A stretch of 35,681 bases of DNA from an uncultured Collinsella sp. (GTDB lineage: Bacteria; Actinomycetota; Coriobacteriia; Coriobacteriales; Coriobacteriaceae). The stretch covers positions 1 through 35,681 of the forward strand of contig UQIN01000023.1 in the NCBI GenBank assembly GCA_900541035.1. The letters run 5' to 3'. The notes beneath the pieces are model-generated. The model did not search any database and was not told the DNA's origin. It saw only the letters and a program-made list of their open reading frames with translations. Both the position numbers and the translations under genes were made by a program. This document shows positions 1-7,852 of the stretch, in pieces (position 1 is the first letter of the stretch; every line of letters begins with the position of its first letter).

Positions 1-68
1 GGGCCAGCCCGTGGGAGGCCAGGGCGCCGCTGACCGGTGGACGGCACCGAGCCGTGCGCTTGAACTGA
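1..68 (+). CDS. possible C-terminal end of an upstream gene (partial)
   Basis: One frame is open from the window edge to a TGA at 66-68 and would encode about 21 residues. Most of its codons end in G or C, as expected for coding DNA here, and a strong intrinsic terminator follows within 4 nt. I do not recognise the protein. Another frame runs through the terminator and is less credible. The call rests only on codon-end bias and the terminator position. Confidence 0.3.
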   Translation, partial: ASPWEARAPLTGGRHRAVRLN

Positions 69-71
69 GAA

Positions 72-101
72 GGGGGAGGCCTCGCGGCCTCCCCCTTTTT
101 T
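72..101 (+). terminator. intrinsic terminator of the upstream gene
   Basis: A perfect 10-bp stem (72-81 with 86-95) has a TCGC loop and is followed by six T. It separates whatever lies upstream from the acpS operon. Confidence 0.85.
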
Positions 102-151
102 GCGTTTACGGGCTTTTGTCTCACATAGTAGCTGTGTTTTATAACCCTCGT

Positions 152-181
152 TTGTCGCATCTTCTGCGAACGGGCTACAAT
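152..181 (+). promoter_or_regulatory. candidate promoter of the acpS-tsaD operon
   Basis: A TTGTCG box (152-157) and a TACAAT box (176-181) are separated by 18 bp and lie about 30 nt before the acpS start, after the upstream terminator. The match to the housekeeping sigma consensus is good, but this is not experimental evidence. Confidence 0.5.
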
Positions 182-210
182 AACTTAGTCTGTGCGATAT
201 GGAGGTGAAC

Positions 211-750
211 ATGGCTGAAGCTGGTATCGGCGTTGATATCGTCGAGATTTCCCGCATGAAATCAATTCTTGAAAAGACGCCGTCGTTTGCTCGGCGTGTG
301 TTTACCGAAGAAGAGCGTGCGTATTGCGATGCATCATCGCGTCCCGCTGCTCACTATGCGAGCCGCTTTGCTTCGCGCGAGGCGGTACTTAAAGCTCTCG
401 GCACGGGTTTTAGTCAAGGCGTGGGTCGCAAGGATGTTTCGGTTACGCGTGATAAACTCGGCAAACCGAAGGCGCTGCTTTCGGGCCGTGCTCTCGAGAT
501 CGCTCAAGAACTGGGTGTTGTTGAGGTCGCTCTTTCCATTACGCTTACAGGAGACTTGGCCGTTGCGAATGCCATCGCGATTACCGAAGATGCTCGGCCT
601 AAGCCAAAAGAGGAAAAGGTGAACACCAAGAAACGCGTAGCGCAGACATTTAAAGAGGCTCGCTCTGTTTTAGATGAGCTTGAGCAGCTGCAGAATTCAG
701 CATTGACGGAGCACCTGGGCGATGCTTCGCAAGATACGCTAGGAGCATAG
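211..750 (+). CDS. acpS: holo-[acyl-carrier-protein] synthase with C-terminal extension
   Basis: AcpS transfers the 4'-phosphopantetheine arm of CoA to a serine of acyl carrier protein in the cytoplasm, activating it for fatty acid synthesis. The N-terminus has the family motif GIGVDIVEI with metal-binding Asp9, and the second motif RFASREAVLKALG contains Glu57 and Lys61. The ATG at 211 is chosen because GGAGGTG (201-207) lies just upstream; an in-frame ATG at 199 would put that site inside the gene. The protein has 179 residues against about 120-130 for the family. The extra 50 or so C-terminal residues are charged and probably helical, and I do not recognise them. It is the first gene of a compact operon, ending directly against nnr. 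Confidence 0.9.
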   Translation: MAEAGIGVDIVEISRMKSILEKTPSFARRVFTEEERAYCDASSRPAAHYASRFASREAVLKALGTGFSQGVGRKDVSVTRDKLGKPKALLSGRALEIAQELGVVEVALSITLTGDLAVANAIAITEDARPKPKEEKVNTKKRVAQTFKEARSVLDELEQLQNSALTEHLGDASQDTLGA

Positions 751-2367
751 ATGAAACCGGTTTTGAGTACCGAAGAAGTCGTTCGTCTCGAGGATATCAT
801 CGAACGCGAAGGGACTTCGAAGGCCGAGCTTATGGAGCTAGCGGGTGAGTTTGCCGCCAACGAGGTCTTGAAGCTCAATCCCGATCGGGTTCTCGTTCTG
901 GTCGGTTTTGGTAATAATGGCGGCGACGGTTGGGTTGCCGCCGATATTCTGAGCCATAAGGGTGTGGACGTCGATATCGTTTCTCCGGTTGAGCCGGATG
1001 AGATTCCTGCTGCTCTGGCACGTCATGTTGCTCGTCGTACCGCCGGCCGCGATGTGCACGTTTGCGTCGGCCCCTCGCGTGACGAACTCGAGGTTTTGAT
1101 CGATAAGGCCGATGTTGTTGTCGATGCCATTTTTGGTACCGGTTTCCACGGGAATCTGCGTGCGCCGTTCTCCATCTGGATTCCTACGGTCAATGAATGC
1201 GCCGATTGTGTCATATCCATTGATGTCCCCTCGGGCCTGAATGCCGAGACGGGCGTTGTTGATGACGACTGCATTCGTGCCGAGCATACGGTGACGATGA
1301 TTGCGCCCAAGATTGGTCTGTATAGCGCTGATGGCCCTGAGTATGCTGGCGATTTGATCTGCGGCAATCTTTACGACCGTCTTGACGAGGTCATCGATGA
1401 TGTCGACCACGCCGCCGAGATTGTCGAGCCCGGTGACTTAGTTGATTACTTTGCTCCACTTCCTACGAATATCGATAAGTATTCCCGTGGCTCTGTGCTT
1501 ATTGTCGCCGGATCTGCGCAATATCCTGGTGCTGCCATTATGGCGGCCAAGTCTGCAGCTCGCGCGGGTGCTGGTTACGTGGCAGTCGCGGCTCCTGACG
1601 CCTGCGCTAATCTTATTCGCATGGCACTTCCTTCGATTCCCGTCTTTGCTATTCCGTCTGATTCCCGCGGCTCCTTTGGCGCCGCTGCGCGCATGACGGT
1701 GTGCGAGATTGCAAAGAAGTACAGCTGCGTACTGTGCGGTCCCGGTATGACGACGTCTGCCGGCGCTATGCAGGTGGTTTCGGGCTTGCTCGAGCTTGAT
1801 GTACCGCTTATTTTGGATGCCGATGCACTCAACTGCCTTGCTAAGATTGCCATTGACGGTATTGATAGTAACCCCGAGATGTATCGTCGCGAGCAGCCGT
1901 TGGTTATGACGCCGCACTATCGTGAGCTTTCGCGTCTGGTTGCCGGTGACGAGGTGAACGACCTTGGTAACGCGATTGCAGCCGCGCAGAAGGTTGTCTG
2001 GGCTGCAGGCTCCGACAATCTGGTGGTCATTGCCAAGGGGCCGACGACGGCTATCTGTGGCGTTGAGCGTGTACTGCTGCCGCTCTCGGGTCCGGCTTCT
2101 CTGGCAACTGCCGGTTCGGGTGATGTTCTCGCGGGTATTTTGGCCGGCACGCTTGCCACCATGCGCGACGAGATGGATCGTTGGGAGTTGCTGTATTCGT
2201 ACGCCGTCGCACTTCACAGCTACGCCGGTTTTGCCGCGGCGACGGAGTATGGTGAGAAGAGCGTTATCGCGACCGATCTTATCGACTTGATCGGTCCTGC
2301 CATGGAGCTGGCGGCAAAGGATGCGCTCGAAGATCTGGGAATCATGGACGAAGGGTCGGATGACTAA
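751..2367 (+). CDS. nnr: bifunctional NAD(P)H-hydrate epimerase / ADP-dependent dehydratase
   Basis: This enzyme repairs damaged NADHX and NADPHX. The N-terminal domain (about residues 1-225, YjeF_N/NnrE type) epimerises the R and S hydrates and carries the motif GNNGGDGW near residue 54-61. The C-terminal domain (about 235-530, NnrD type, ribokinase fold) dehydrates the S form using ADP. It shows a glycine-rich GSAQYPGA stretch and the signature ATAGSGDVLAG, with probable catalytic Asp458. The 538-residue length is normal for the fused form. ATG immediately follows the acpS stop and AGGAG lies at 741-745, so translation is probably coupled. Confidence 0.93.
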   Translation: MKPVLSTEEVVRLEDIIEREGTSKAELMELAGEFAANEVLKLNPDRVLVLVGFGNNGGDGWVAADILSHKGVDVDIVSPVEPDEIPAALARHVARRTAGRDVHVCVGPSRDELEVLIDKADVVVDAIFGTGFHGNLRAPFSIWIPTVNECADCVISIDVPSGLNAETGVVDDDCIRAEHTVTMIAPKIGLYSADGPEYAGDLICGNLYDRLDEVIDDVDHAAEIVEPGDLVDYFAPLPTNIDKYSRGSVLIVAGSAQYPGAAIMAAKSAARAGAGYVAVAAPDACANLIRMALPSIPVFAIPSDSRGSFGAAARMTVCEIAKKYSCVLCGPGMTTSAGAMQVVSGLLELDVPLILDADALNCLAKIAIDGIDSNPEMYRREQPLVMTPHYRELSRLVAGDEVNDLGNAIAAAQKVVWAAGSDNLVVIAKGPTTAICGVERVLLPLSGPASLATAGSGDVLAGILAGTLATMRDEMDRWELLYSYAVALHSYAGFAAATEYGEKSVIATDLIDLIGPAMELAAKDALEDLGIMDEGSDD

Positions 2368-2369
2368 TC

Positions 2370-3515
2370 ATGAATAAAGCCGATTTGACGCGCTGGTCCT
2401 GGGTCGAGATCGACCGTGGGGCGCTCCGTCGCAACACGAGGGCCTATAAGAACTTGCTGAATCCACGTCAGCGCCTGTGCTGCGTGGTCAAGGCCGATGC
2501 TTATGGTCATGGAGCTGTTGAGTGCGCCAAGATCATGTATTCGGCCGGTGCCGACATGTTTGCCGTGGCGACGGTTAACGAGGGCGTTGAGCTCCGACAG
2601 GGCGGGATTACGAAGCCCATCCTCATCCTAAGCGAGCCGCCTATCGAGGCCATTCCGACGTTGCTCGAGTTTGATATCATGCCCTCGGTCTATACGTCTG
2701 ACTTTGCTCTTGCGTATGGCGAATGTGCCGTCGCGGCGGGCAAGGTGGGCAAGTATCATCTCGCCATCGAGACAGGTATGAATCGTATCGGCGTACACTA
2801 CACGCAGGTGCTCGACTTTGTCCGCGGTATAAATTTCCATCGCGGTATTCAGTGCGACGGCGTATTTACGCACTTCGCCACGGCCGATGAACCTTCGGGC
2901 TGGGACTACAAGCTGCAGTGTCAGCGCTTTACCGAGGCCGTTCAGGCCATTAAGGATGCGGGTTTTGAGTGCGGTATCGTGCACTGCGCCAACACGCCGT
3001 CCTCGATGCTCGACCCCTCGATGCATTTTGATATGATCCGCGCCGGCGTTGGCTTGTATGGCATGCAGCCGTGCGAGCTGAGTGGCCGCGTGATGCAGCT
3101 TGATCCCGTTATGAGCGTCCATGCGCGTGTGACGCGCGTGGCGCACCCTGCGATGGGTGAGGGCGTGGGCTACGGTTTTACCTACCGCGTACCGCGTACG
3201 CGCGTTCAGATCTGCACGCTGCCGATCGGTTATGCCGATGGCCTATCGCGTACGCTTTCCAATCGTATGGATGTGCTGTATCGCGGCGAGCGCGTGCATC
3301 AGGTTGGCAATATCTGCATGGACCAGTTTATGGTCGCCATTCAGTCCAACCCGGCACACGAGATTCCCGAGGCCGAGTATGGTGACGAGATGATCATTGT
3401 CGGCCGCGATGGCGATGCCGAGATCACTATGGACGAGATGGCCCGACTGCGCGGAACGATTAACTACGAGGTCGCCTGCGGCTTTGGCATGCGTCTCGAC
3501 AAGGTCTACGTGTAG
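2370..3515 (+). CDS. alr: alanine racemase
   Basis: Alr interconverts L- and D-alanine with pyridoxal phosphate, supplying D-alanine for peptidoglycan. The PLP lysine is Lys41 in VVKADAYGHG. The second catalytic base is probably Tyr268 in GVGYGFTY, and the C-terminal barrel has the typical NICMDQFMV segment. The length of 381 residues is normal for the family. The start lies 2 nt after the nnr stop, within the same operon. An nnr-alr pair is common in bacteria, which supports both calls. Confidence 0.95.
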   Translation: MNKADLTRWSWVEIDRGALRRNTRAYKNLLNPRQRLCCVVKADAYGHGAVECAKIMYSAGADMFAVATVNEGVELRQGGITKPILILSEPPIEAIPTLLEFDIMPSVYTSDFALAYGECAVAAGKVGKYHLAIETGMNRIGVHYTQVLDFVRGINFHRGIQCDGVFTHFATADEPSGWDYKLQCQRFTEAVQAIKDAGFECGIVHCANTPSSMLDPSMHFDMIRAGVGLYGMQPCELSGRVMQLDPVMSVHARVTRVAHPAMGEGVGYGFTYRVPRTRVQICTLPIGYADGLSRTLSNRMDVLYRGERVHQVGNICMDQFMVAIQSNPAHEIPEAEYGDEMIIVGRDGDAEITMDEMARLRGTINYEVACGFGMRLDKVYV

Positions 3516-3523
3516 GAGCCGCT

Positions 3524-4144
3524 ATGGGCGTCATGCACATCCCCGGTCATAGCCATCAGGCGCCACGTGAGGTCGCACTCGAGGAGATTGAGGCCGTTCT
3601 GGGCGATTGTCACCTCTGCCAGCTCTACCAGTCGCGTCACAATATCGTGTTTGGCGTGGGAAACCCCCGCGCTCGCGTCATGTTTATCGGTGAGGCGCCG
3701 GGTCGCAACGAGGATTTGCAGGGCGAGCCCTTTGTGGGGGCGGCAGGCGAGGATCTCAACGGCATTTTGTCGCTGGCGGGGCTCAAACGCGAAGACGTCT
3801 ACATTGCCAACGTGCTTAAGTGCCGCCCGCCGGGAAACCGCAATCCGCGTCCCGAGGAAGTGCTGGCTTGCTCGCCGTTTTTGCGTGAGCAGATTCGAAG
3901 CATCTGGCCTGATATTATCGTGACGCTCGGCAACCCCGCGACGCACTTTGTGCTTAAGACCGAGATTGGCATTACTAAGCTGCGCGGCAGGTTCCACCAG
4001 ATGGGGCATTTTGTAGTAATGCCCACTTTTCATCCGGCAGCAGCGCTGCGCAATCCGGCGTGGCAGGAGCTGCTGGAGGAAGACTTTAAGATGCTGGGCG
4101 ATTATCTGGAGCGACATCCCGCACCAGAGGACGCCTCGGAATAA
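3524..4144 (+). CDS. uracil-DNA glycosylase, family 4 (iron-sulfur)
   Basis: This enzyme excises uracil from DNA, starting base-excision repair. Family 4 enzymes (UdgA type) bind a 4Fe-4S cluster, and the four expected cysteines are visible at 29, 32, 100 and 116. Motif A is GEAPGRNED (residues 56-64), and the active-site loop is HPAA at 170-173. The protein has 206 residues, normal for the family. AGGAG straddles the alr stop and sets the ATG at 3524. It is co-transcribed with alr and tsaE. A related DNA polymerase-like phage domain is less likely because all four cysteines are present. Confidence 0.9.
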   Translation: MGVMHIPGHSHQAPREVALEEIEAVLGDCHLCQLYQSRHNIVFGVGNPRARVMFIGEAPGRNEDLQGEPFVGAAGEDLNGILSLAGLKREDVYIANVLKCRPPGNRNPRPEEVLACSPFLREQIRSIWPDIIVTLGNPATHFVLKTEIGITKLRGRFHQMGHFVVMPTFHPAAALRNPAWQELLEEDFKMLGDYLERHPAPEDASE

Positions 4145-4156
4145 TAAGGAGCATAT

Positions 4157-4663
4157 ATGTCCCTGGAGCGCCTGGGGGTAGGTACTTACAAAACGACTTG
4201 CGCTGCCGATACGGAGTACTTTGGCGAGCTAATTGCACCGTGCCTTGAGGACGGAGATGTGCTCATCCTGACCGGTGGCCTGGGAGTGGGCAAAACTCAC
4301 TTTACCAAGGGCGTCTCGCGCGGGCTGGGCGATGGGCATATGGTTACGAGCCCTACGTTTGCGCTCATGGCCGTTCACGATCAAGGTCGTATTCCGCTGT
4401 TTCACTTTGATCTATACCGCCTGGAGCATGCCTACGAGCTCGAGGATACGGGCATTTTCGATGTGCTGGGCTATGAGGGTGCTTGCCTGCTGGAATGGGG
4501 CGAACAATTCCAGGACGAGCTGACGGATGAGTATCTTTCGGTGACGCTCAAGCATGATGAGGGCGACAGCGATGTGCGAACGATAACGCTTGAAGCGCAC
4601 GGTGACCGCGCAATGGAGCTTTCCCATTTGATTGATAAGGCTGTACAAGATGAGCTTGCATAA
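4157..4663 (+). CDS. tsaE: tRNA threonylcarbamoyladenosine biosynthesis ATPase TsaE
   Basis: TsaE is the P-loop ATPase that works with TsaB and TsaD to place the threonylcarbamoyl group on A37 of tRNAs decoding ANN codons. The Walker A motif GGLGVGKT spans residues 40-47, and SPTFAL and FHFDLYRL are typical downstream motifs. The length is 168 residues. AAGGA (4146-4150) precedes the ATG. Its end overlaps the start of the TsaB-RimI-TsaD gene by 14 nt, so all three Tsa activities of this step are encoded together. Confidence 0.93.
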   Translation: MSLERLGVGTYKTTCAADTEYFGELIAPCLEDGDVLILTGGLGVGKTHFTKGVSRGLGDGHMVTSPTFALMAVHDQGRIPLFHFDLYRLEHAYELEDTGIFDVLGYEGACLLEWGEQFQDELTDEYLSVTLKHDEGDSDVRTITLEAHGDRAMELSHLIDKAVQDELA

Positions 4664-7034
4664 CGACAACGCGCTGGTGGTGGCGCTCGATACCTCGACC
4701 GACATGCTTGCCTGCGCGGCAAGCTGGATTGATGGGCAGACGGGCGAGGCGAAGCTCGTGAGTGGCGACCACATGTGTCGCCGTCACGCCAACGTTGAGC
4801 TCGTGAATACCGTTGATGGCGTGCTGGCTCAGGCCGGTCTGGATCGCAGCGATGTTGGTTGCTACGTGGTCGGTCGCGGCCCGGGGTCGTTTACGGGTGT
4901 GCGCATCGGCATCTCCACTGCCAAGGGCCTCGCGCGTGGTGCCAATGTTCCGCTGCTGGGCGTGTCGACGCTCGACGCTTGCGCTTGGACGGCGTGGAAG
5001 GCTGGCGTGCGCGGCAAGCTTGGTATCTTGGCCGATGCTATGCGCGGTGAGGTATATCCGGCGCTGTATATGCTGGTCGATGGGGGCCCCGAGCGTCAAT
5101 TTGAGCGCGAACACGTGGTCAAGGCCGCCGTGGCGCTCGATGAGTGGCGCCAAGCAGCGGACTGGGACCAGGTTCAGCTGACCGGTGACGGTCTCGTGCA
5201 CTATGGCAAGCTGCTGGGTGAGGACGAGACCGTCCGCTGCGTGGAGCGCGACCTGTGGTGGCCTTCGGGCGAGGGCTTGCTGCTCGCGCACGCTGCGGGT
5301 GACGGCGATCCGGCTCGCGTCCTGCCGATTTACACGCGCCTTTCGGATGCCGAGGAAAACGAGCGCAAGCGTCTTGGTCTTGCCGAGAGTGCGCAGAGCG
5401 AAATTACGGGCGTTGCCGATGAGCTCGCCGGTCGTCATCTGCAATTCCGCCCCATGGGCGCGGCGGATGCCGAGGGCGCGAGCGCACTGGAGACCGCCTG
5501 CTTTGAAGGCGCCGGACACGAGGCGTGGACGCCGGGCATGTTCTTGTCCGAGCTGGGCGAGGACGTTGCCGCTCCGCGTAGCTGGTGGGTGGCGCACGAC
5601 GACGGTCAGTTGCTGGGTCTTGCCGGCGGCATGGTCGTCGACGGGGACGTGCAGATTATGGACGTTGCCGTCGATCCGACTCATCGCCGTGAGGGTATCG
5701 CCCGCAAGCTGCTGTCGCATGTGAGCTATGATGCCCAGATGCTCGGCTGCACCACGGCTTCGCTCGAGGTCGAGGACGGCAACGAGGGAGCGATCGCGCT
5801 TTATAACGCTCTGGGCTTTACCGAGGCTGGCCGTCGCCGCGGCTACTATGGTGCCGACAAGGATGCCGTCGTCATGACGGCTCCGCTGCCCCTCGTGCTT
5901 CCGGTCGACAATGCTTCGCCCGAGCCGACGGCGGCTGAGCAGCGTGTATGGCCGCTGCCTGCGCCCGAGCGAACCGTTGAGGAGCGCGCTGAAATTGAGC
6001 GCCGTCGCCTAGTGCTCGCTATCGAGAGTTCCTGCGACGAGACGGCCGTGGCGATTATCGATGCGGATGGCAATATGCTGGCCAACCAGGTGTCGACACA
6101 GATTGATTTTCACGCCCGCTTTGGCGGCGTGGTGCCCGAGATCGCCTCGCGCAAGCACGTTGAGGTGATTGTGAGTGTCGTAGATGCGGCGCTCGAGGAT
6201 GCCGCGGCATCACTTGGCCTTGAGGGTGGAGCCATTGCTCCCAGCGAGCTTGCCGCCGTGGGCGTGACACAGGGTCCGGGCCTGGTGGGCGCCCTCGTGG
6301 TAGGCGTTGCCTTTGCCAAAGGCTTTGCCTACGCTGCCGGTAAGCCGCTCGTATGCGTCAACCATCTGGAGGGGCACCTGTTTGCCAACCTGCTGGCGCA
6401 ACCCGACCTCAAACCGCCGTTTATCTTCACGCTTGTCTCGGGTGGGCACACCATGCTCGTGCACGTGAAGGCGTGGGGCGACTACGAGGTGCTCGGTGAG
6501 ACGCTCGACGACGCCGTGGGCGAGGCCTTCGACAAGGTAGCCAAGGCGTTGGGTTTGGGCTATCCCGGTGGCCCCATCATCTCCAAGCTGGCCGAGACAG
6601 GCAATCCCCGCGCGATCGATTTTCCCCGCGCGCTTAACAGCAGGGGAGACTATCGTTTCTCGCTTTCGGGCCTCAAGACGGCGGTGACGCTCTACATCGA
6701 GCAAGAGACCAAGGCCGGGCGCACGATTCACCTGCCCGATCTGGCGGCTTCGTTTGAGGCAGCTGTCTTTGACGTGCAGTACAAGAAGGCCAAAAACGCA
6801 CTGTACGCTACCGGATGCAAGGAATACTGCATCGGTGGCGGCGTCTCGGCTAACCCGCATCTGCGCGAGATGATGATCAAGAAGCTTGGGCGTCAGGGGA
6901 TTCGCGTAACGGTGCCGCCCTTGTCTGCCTGTACCGATAACGCCGCCATGATCGCGGAGGTCGCCCGCCGTAAATTCGACCGAGGTGAAATCTCGCCGTT
7001 CGACGTCGACGCCGATCCGAACATGACGCTGTAG
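4650..7034 (+). CDS. TsaB-RimI-TsaD fusion protein (tRNA t6A synthesis plus N-acetyltransferase)
   Basis: Three enzymes normally encoded separately are joined in 794 residues. Residues 1-230 are TsaB-like (PGSFTGVRIG at 78-87), the scaffold partner of TsaD. Residues 262-412 are a RimI-like GNAT acetyltransferase with the acetyl-CoA loop RREGIA at 346-351; RimI acetylates ribosomal protein S18. Residues 453-794 are TsaD, the threonylcarbamoyl transferase, with metal ligands His572 and His576 in NHLEGH and GGGVSANPHLR at 729-739. ATG at 4650 is preferred over an upstream TTG at 4632: its protein begins like ordinary TsaB, and ATAAGG lies 9 nt before it. The frame has no break. The linker at 415-450 is rich in Pro and Glu. 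Confidence 0.92.
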   Translation: MSLHNDNALVVALDTSTDMLACAASWIDGQTGEAKLVSGDHMCRRHANVELVNTVDGVLAQAGLDRSDVGCYVVGRGPGSFTGVRIGISTAKGLARGANVPLLGVSTLDACAWTAWKAGVRGKLGILADAMRGEVYPALYMLVDGGPERQFEREHVVKAAVALDEWRQAADWDQVQLTGDGLVHYGKLLGEDETVRCVERDLWWPSGEGLLLAHAAGDGDPARVLPIYTRLSDAEENERKRLGLAESAQSEITGVADELAGRHLQFRPMGAADAEGASALETACFEGAGHEAWTPGMFLSELGEDVAAPRSWWVAHDDGQLLGLAGGMVVDGDVQIMDVAVDPTHRREGIARKLLSHVSYDAQMLGCTTASLEVEDGNEGAIALYNALGFTEAGRRRGYYGADKDAVVMTAPLPLVLPVDNASPEPTAAEQRVWPLPAPERTVEERAEIERRRLVLAIESSCDETAVAIIDADGNMLANQVSTQIDFHARFGGVVPEIASRKHVEVIVSVVDAALEDAAASLGLEGGAIAPSELAAVGVTQGPGLVGALVVGVAFAKGFAYAAGKPLVCVNHLEGHLFANLLAQPDLKPPFIFTLVSGGHTMLVHVKAWGDYEVLGETLDDAVGEAFDKVAKALGLGYPGGPIISKLAETGNPRAIDFPRALNSRGDYRFSLSGLKTAVTLYIEQETKAGRTIHLPDLAASFEAAVFDVQYKKAKNALYATGCKEYCIGGGVSANPHLREMMIKKLGRQGIRVTVPPLSACTDNAAMIAEVARRKFDRGEISPFDVDADPNMTL

Positions 7035-7046
7035 TCGCAAAGGCGC

Positions 7047-7181
7047 GGTCCCCGACCGGAGGGGCCGGATATAAGGTTTCCTGCTCTACAGTCCTGCGCA
7101 AGACGAAGGCCACATTAAGTGGCCTTCTTTGCGTGCGGAACTCGCGATAAACCTTATATCCGGCCCCTCCGGCCGGGGACC
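7047..7181 (+). repeat. long hairpin element, copy A (conserved core, unique arms)
   Basis: The arms 7047-7079 and 7149-7181 are 33-bp inverted repeats with one mismatch. They enclose a 69-nt core (7080-7148) that starts CCTGCTC and ends CTCGCGAT. Inside the core, AAGGCCAC and GTGGCCTT (7106-7113 and 7119-7126) form a smaller hairpin with loop ATTAA. Near-identical cores occur in copies B, C and D, but the arms share no sequence with theirs. The element starts 12 nt after the stop codon of the TsaB-RimI-TsaD gene and may form the 3' end of that transcript. No strong T-tract follows. Confidence 0.9.
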
Positions 7182-7290
7182 TTTCTGTATCGATATAGCT
7201 TCTGAGCTGGTTTGGCGTCGACAACGCCCAGCAAGGTTAACAATCCAGCGTCGAATTTCCGGCGTTCTTTAGCTGAAAGAAAAAGTTGGT

Positions 7291-7311
7291 GTGCGGAGCT
7301 TTGCTCCGCAC
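7291..7311. repeat. small perfect hairpin between copies A and B
   Basis: GTGCGGAGC (7291-7299) and its complement (7303-7311) flank a TTT loop. Read on the minus strand the hairpin is followed within 7 nt by CTTTTTCTTT, so it could be a terminator for minus-strand transcription. No minus-strand gene is visible here. The rest of 7182-7324 shows nothing recognisable. Confidence 0.5.
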
Positions 7312-7324
7312 ATTTGGGATGGGA

Positions 7325-7484
7325 GCTCCTCGGAGGCGGGGCGGGCGCCTGCCGCCATATATGAACTTTATCGCGAGTTCCGCACGAACAGAAGGCCACT
7401 TAATGTGGCCTCCGTCGTGAGCAGGACTGTCCGAGCAGGAAAGTTCATATATGGCGGCAGGCGCCCGCCCCGCCTCCGAGGAGC
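7325..7484 (-). repeat. long hairpin element, copy B (reverse orientation, 45-bp perfect arms)
   Basis: The arms 7325-7369 and 7440-7484 are perfect 45-bp inverted repeats, the longest of the four copies. The core (7370-7439, 70 nt) matches the cores of A, C and D when read on the minus strand. Together with copy A it forms a head-to-head pair separated by 143 nt. No minus-strand gene ends here, so unlike the other copies it is not placed downstream of a gene in its own direction. Confidence 0.9.
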
Positions 7485-7582
7485 ATCTCTCAAGCAAAAA
7501 CTGTCGTTGAGTAAAGTCCAAGGTCAGTGGCGTTTTATACCGAGAAATTCAAAAAAAGTTGAAAATTCATTACATGTTTGCG

Positions 7583-7611
7583 TTGACTTTAGGTAACTAA
7601 AGTTTCATACT
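7583..7611 (+). promoter_or_regulatory. promoter of cstA with a palindromic operator in its spacer
   Basis: TTGACT (7583-7588) and CATACT (7606-7611) are 17 bp apart. The palindrome ACTTTAG-GTAA-CTAAAGT (7586-7603) lies almost wholly between the two boxes, where a bound repressor would block RNA polymerase. Transcription would start near 7618 and give a leader of about 235 nt. Confidence 0.6.
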
Positions 7612-7629
7612 CCTTTTCAACCACTGGGG

Positions 7630-7658
7630 GATGTGAACACGCACGGATCGTTCACATC
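7630..7658 (+). promoter_or_regulatory. inverted repeat at the start of the cstA leader
   Basis: GATGTGAAC (7630-7638) and GTTCACATC (7650-7658) are perfect 9-bp arms with an 11-nt loop. The repeat lies just downstream of the predicted transcription start, so it could be an RNA hairpin at the 5' end or a protein-binding site. Confidence 0.45.
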
Positions 7659-7682
7659 ATGATTGAAGAGGATTTCTTAGAC

Positions 7683-7727
7683 ATGTTCACGCATCAGCTA
7701 AACATTATCAGCGTAGTAATTATCTGA
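7683..7727 (+). CDS. Ile/Val-rich leader peptide upstream of cstA
   Basis: A 14-codon reading frame encodes MFTHQLNIISVVII and ends at TGA 7725-7727. AGAGGA (7667-7672) lies 10 nt before the ATG. Four Ile and two Val codons fall within the last seven sense codons, as in leader peptides of branched-chain amino acid attenuators such as ilv leaders. The frame overlaps mutually exclusive RNA stems and is followed by an intrinsic terminator. Reading it as a ribosome-stalling sensor is inference; the sequence directly shows the frame, its ribosome site and the codon run. Confidence 0.6.
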   Translation: MFTHQLNIISVVII

Positions 7728-7817
7728 TGCGGGTTAGCACATACAGCTAGCCCGTACGATAACGGGCGGCTGATGAAGATGAGGGCCGTCGAGCGCAACC
7801 GACGGCCCTCATTTTTT
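7691..7817 (+). promoter_or_regulatory. candidate transcription attenuator controlling cstA
   Basis: CATCAG at 7692-7697 can pair with CTGATG inside the leader peptide frame (7724-7729) or with a second CTGATG at 7770-7775. GGGTTAGC (7731-7738) can pair with GCTAGCCC (7746-7753), whose CCC is also needed for CCCGT/ACGGG (7751-7755 with 7762-7766). The set ends in a strong terminator: a 13-bp stem (7779-7791 with 7800-7812) and six T to 7817. Competing stems between a leader peptide and a terminator are the hallmark of ribosome-mediated attenuation. I cannot assign the antiterminator stem with certainty. Confidence 0.6.
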
Positions 7818-7852
7818 ATGTCTGGGAAGTTCTTTTTAGAGGAGGAAATGTA

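Noticed and set aside
11..208. Small protein at the window start
   Set aside because: The frame runs through a strong intrinsic terminator and through the likely acpS promoter.
7047..7181. Ordinary intrinsic terminator
   Set aside because: The stem is far longer than needed, the 69-nt core is conserved in three other places, and no T-run follows.
7630..7852. Known metabolite riboswitch in the cstA leader
   Set aside because: I could not match the region to a riboswitch class I know. The leader peptide with clustered Ile/Val codons explains the structure better.
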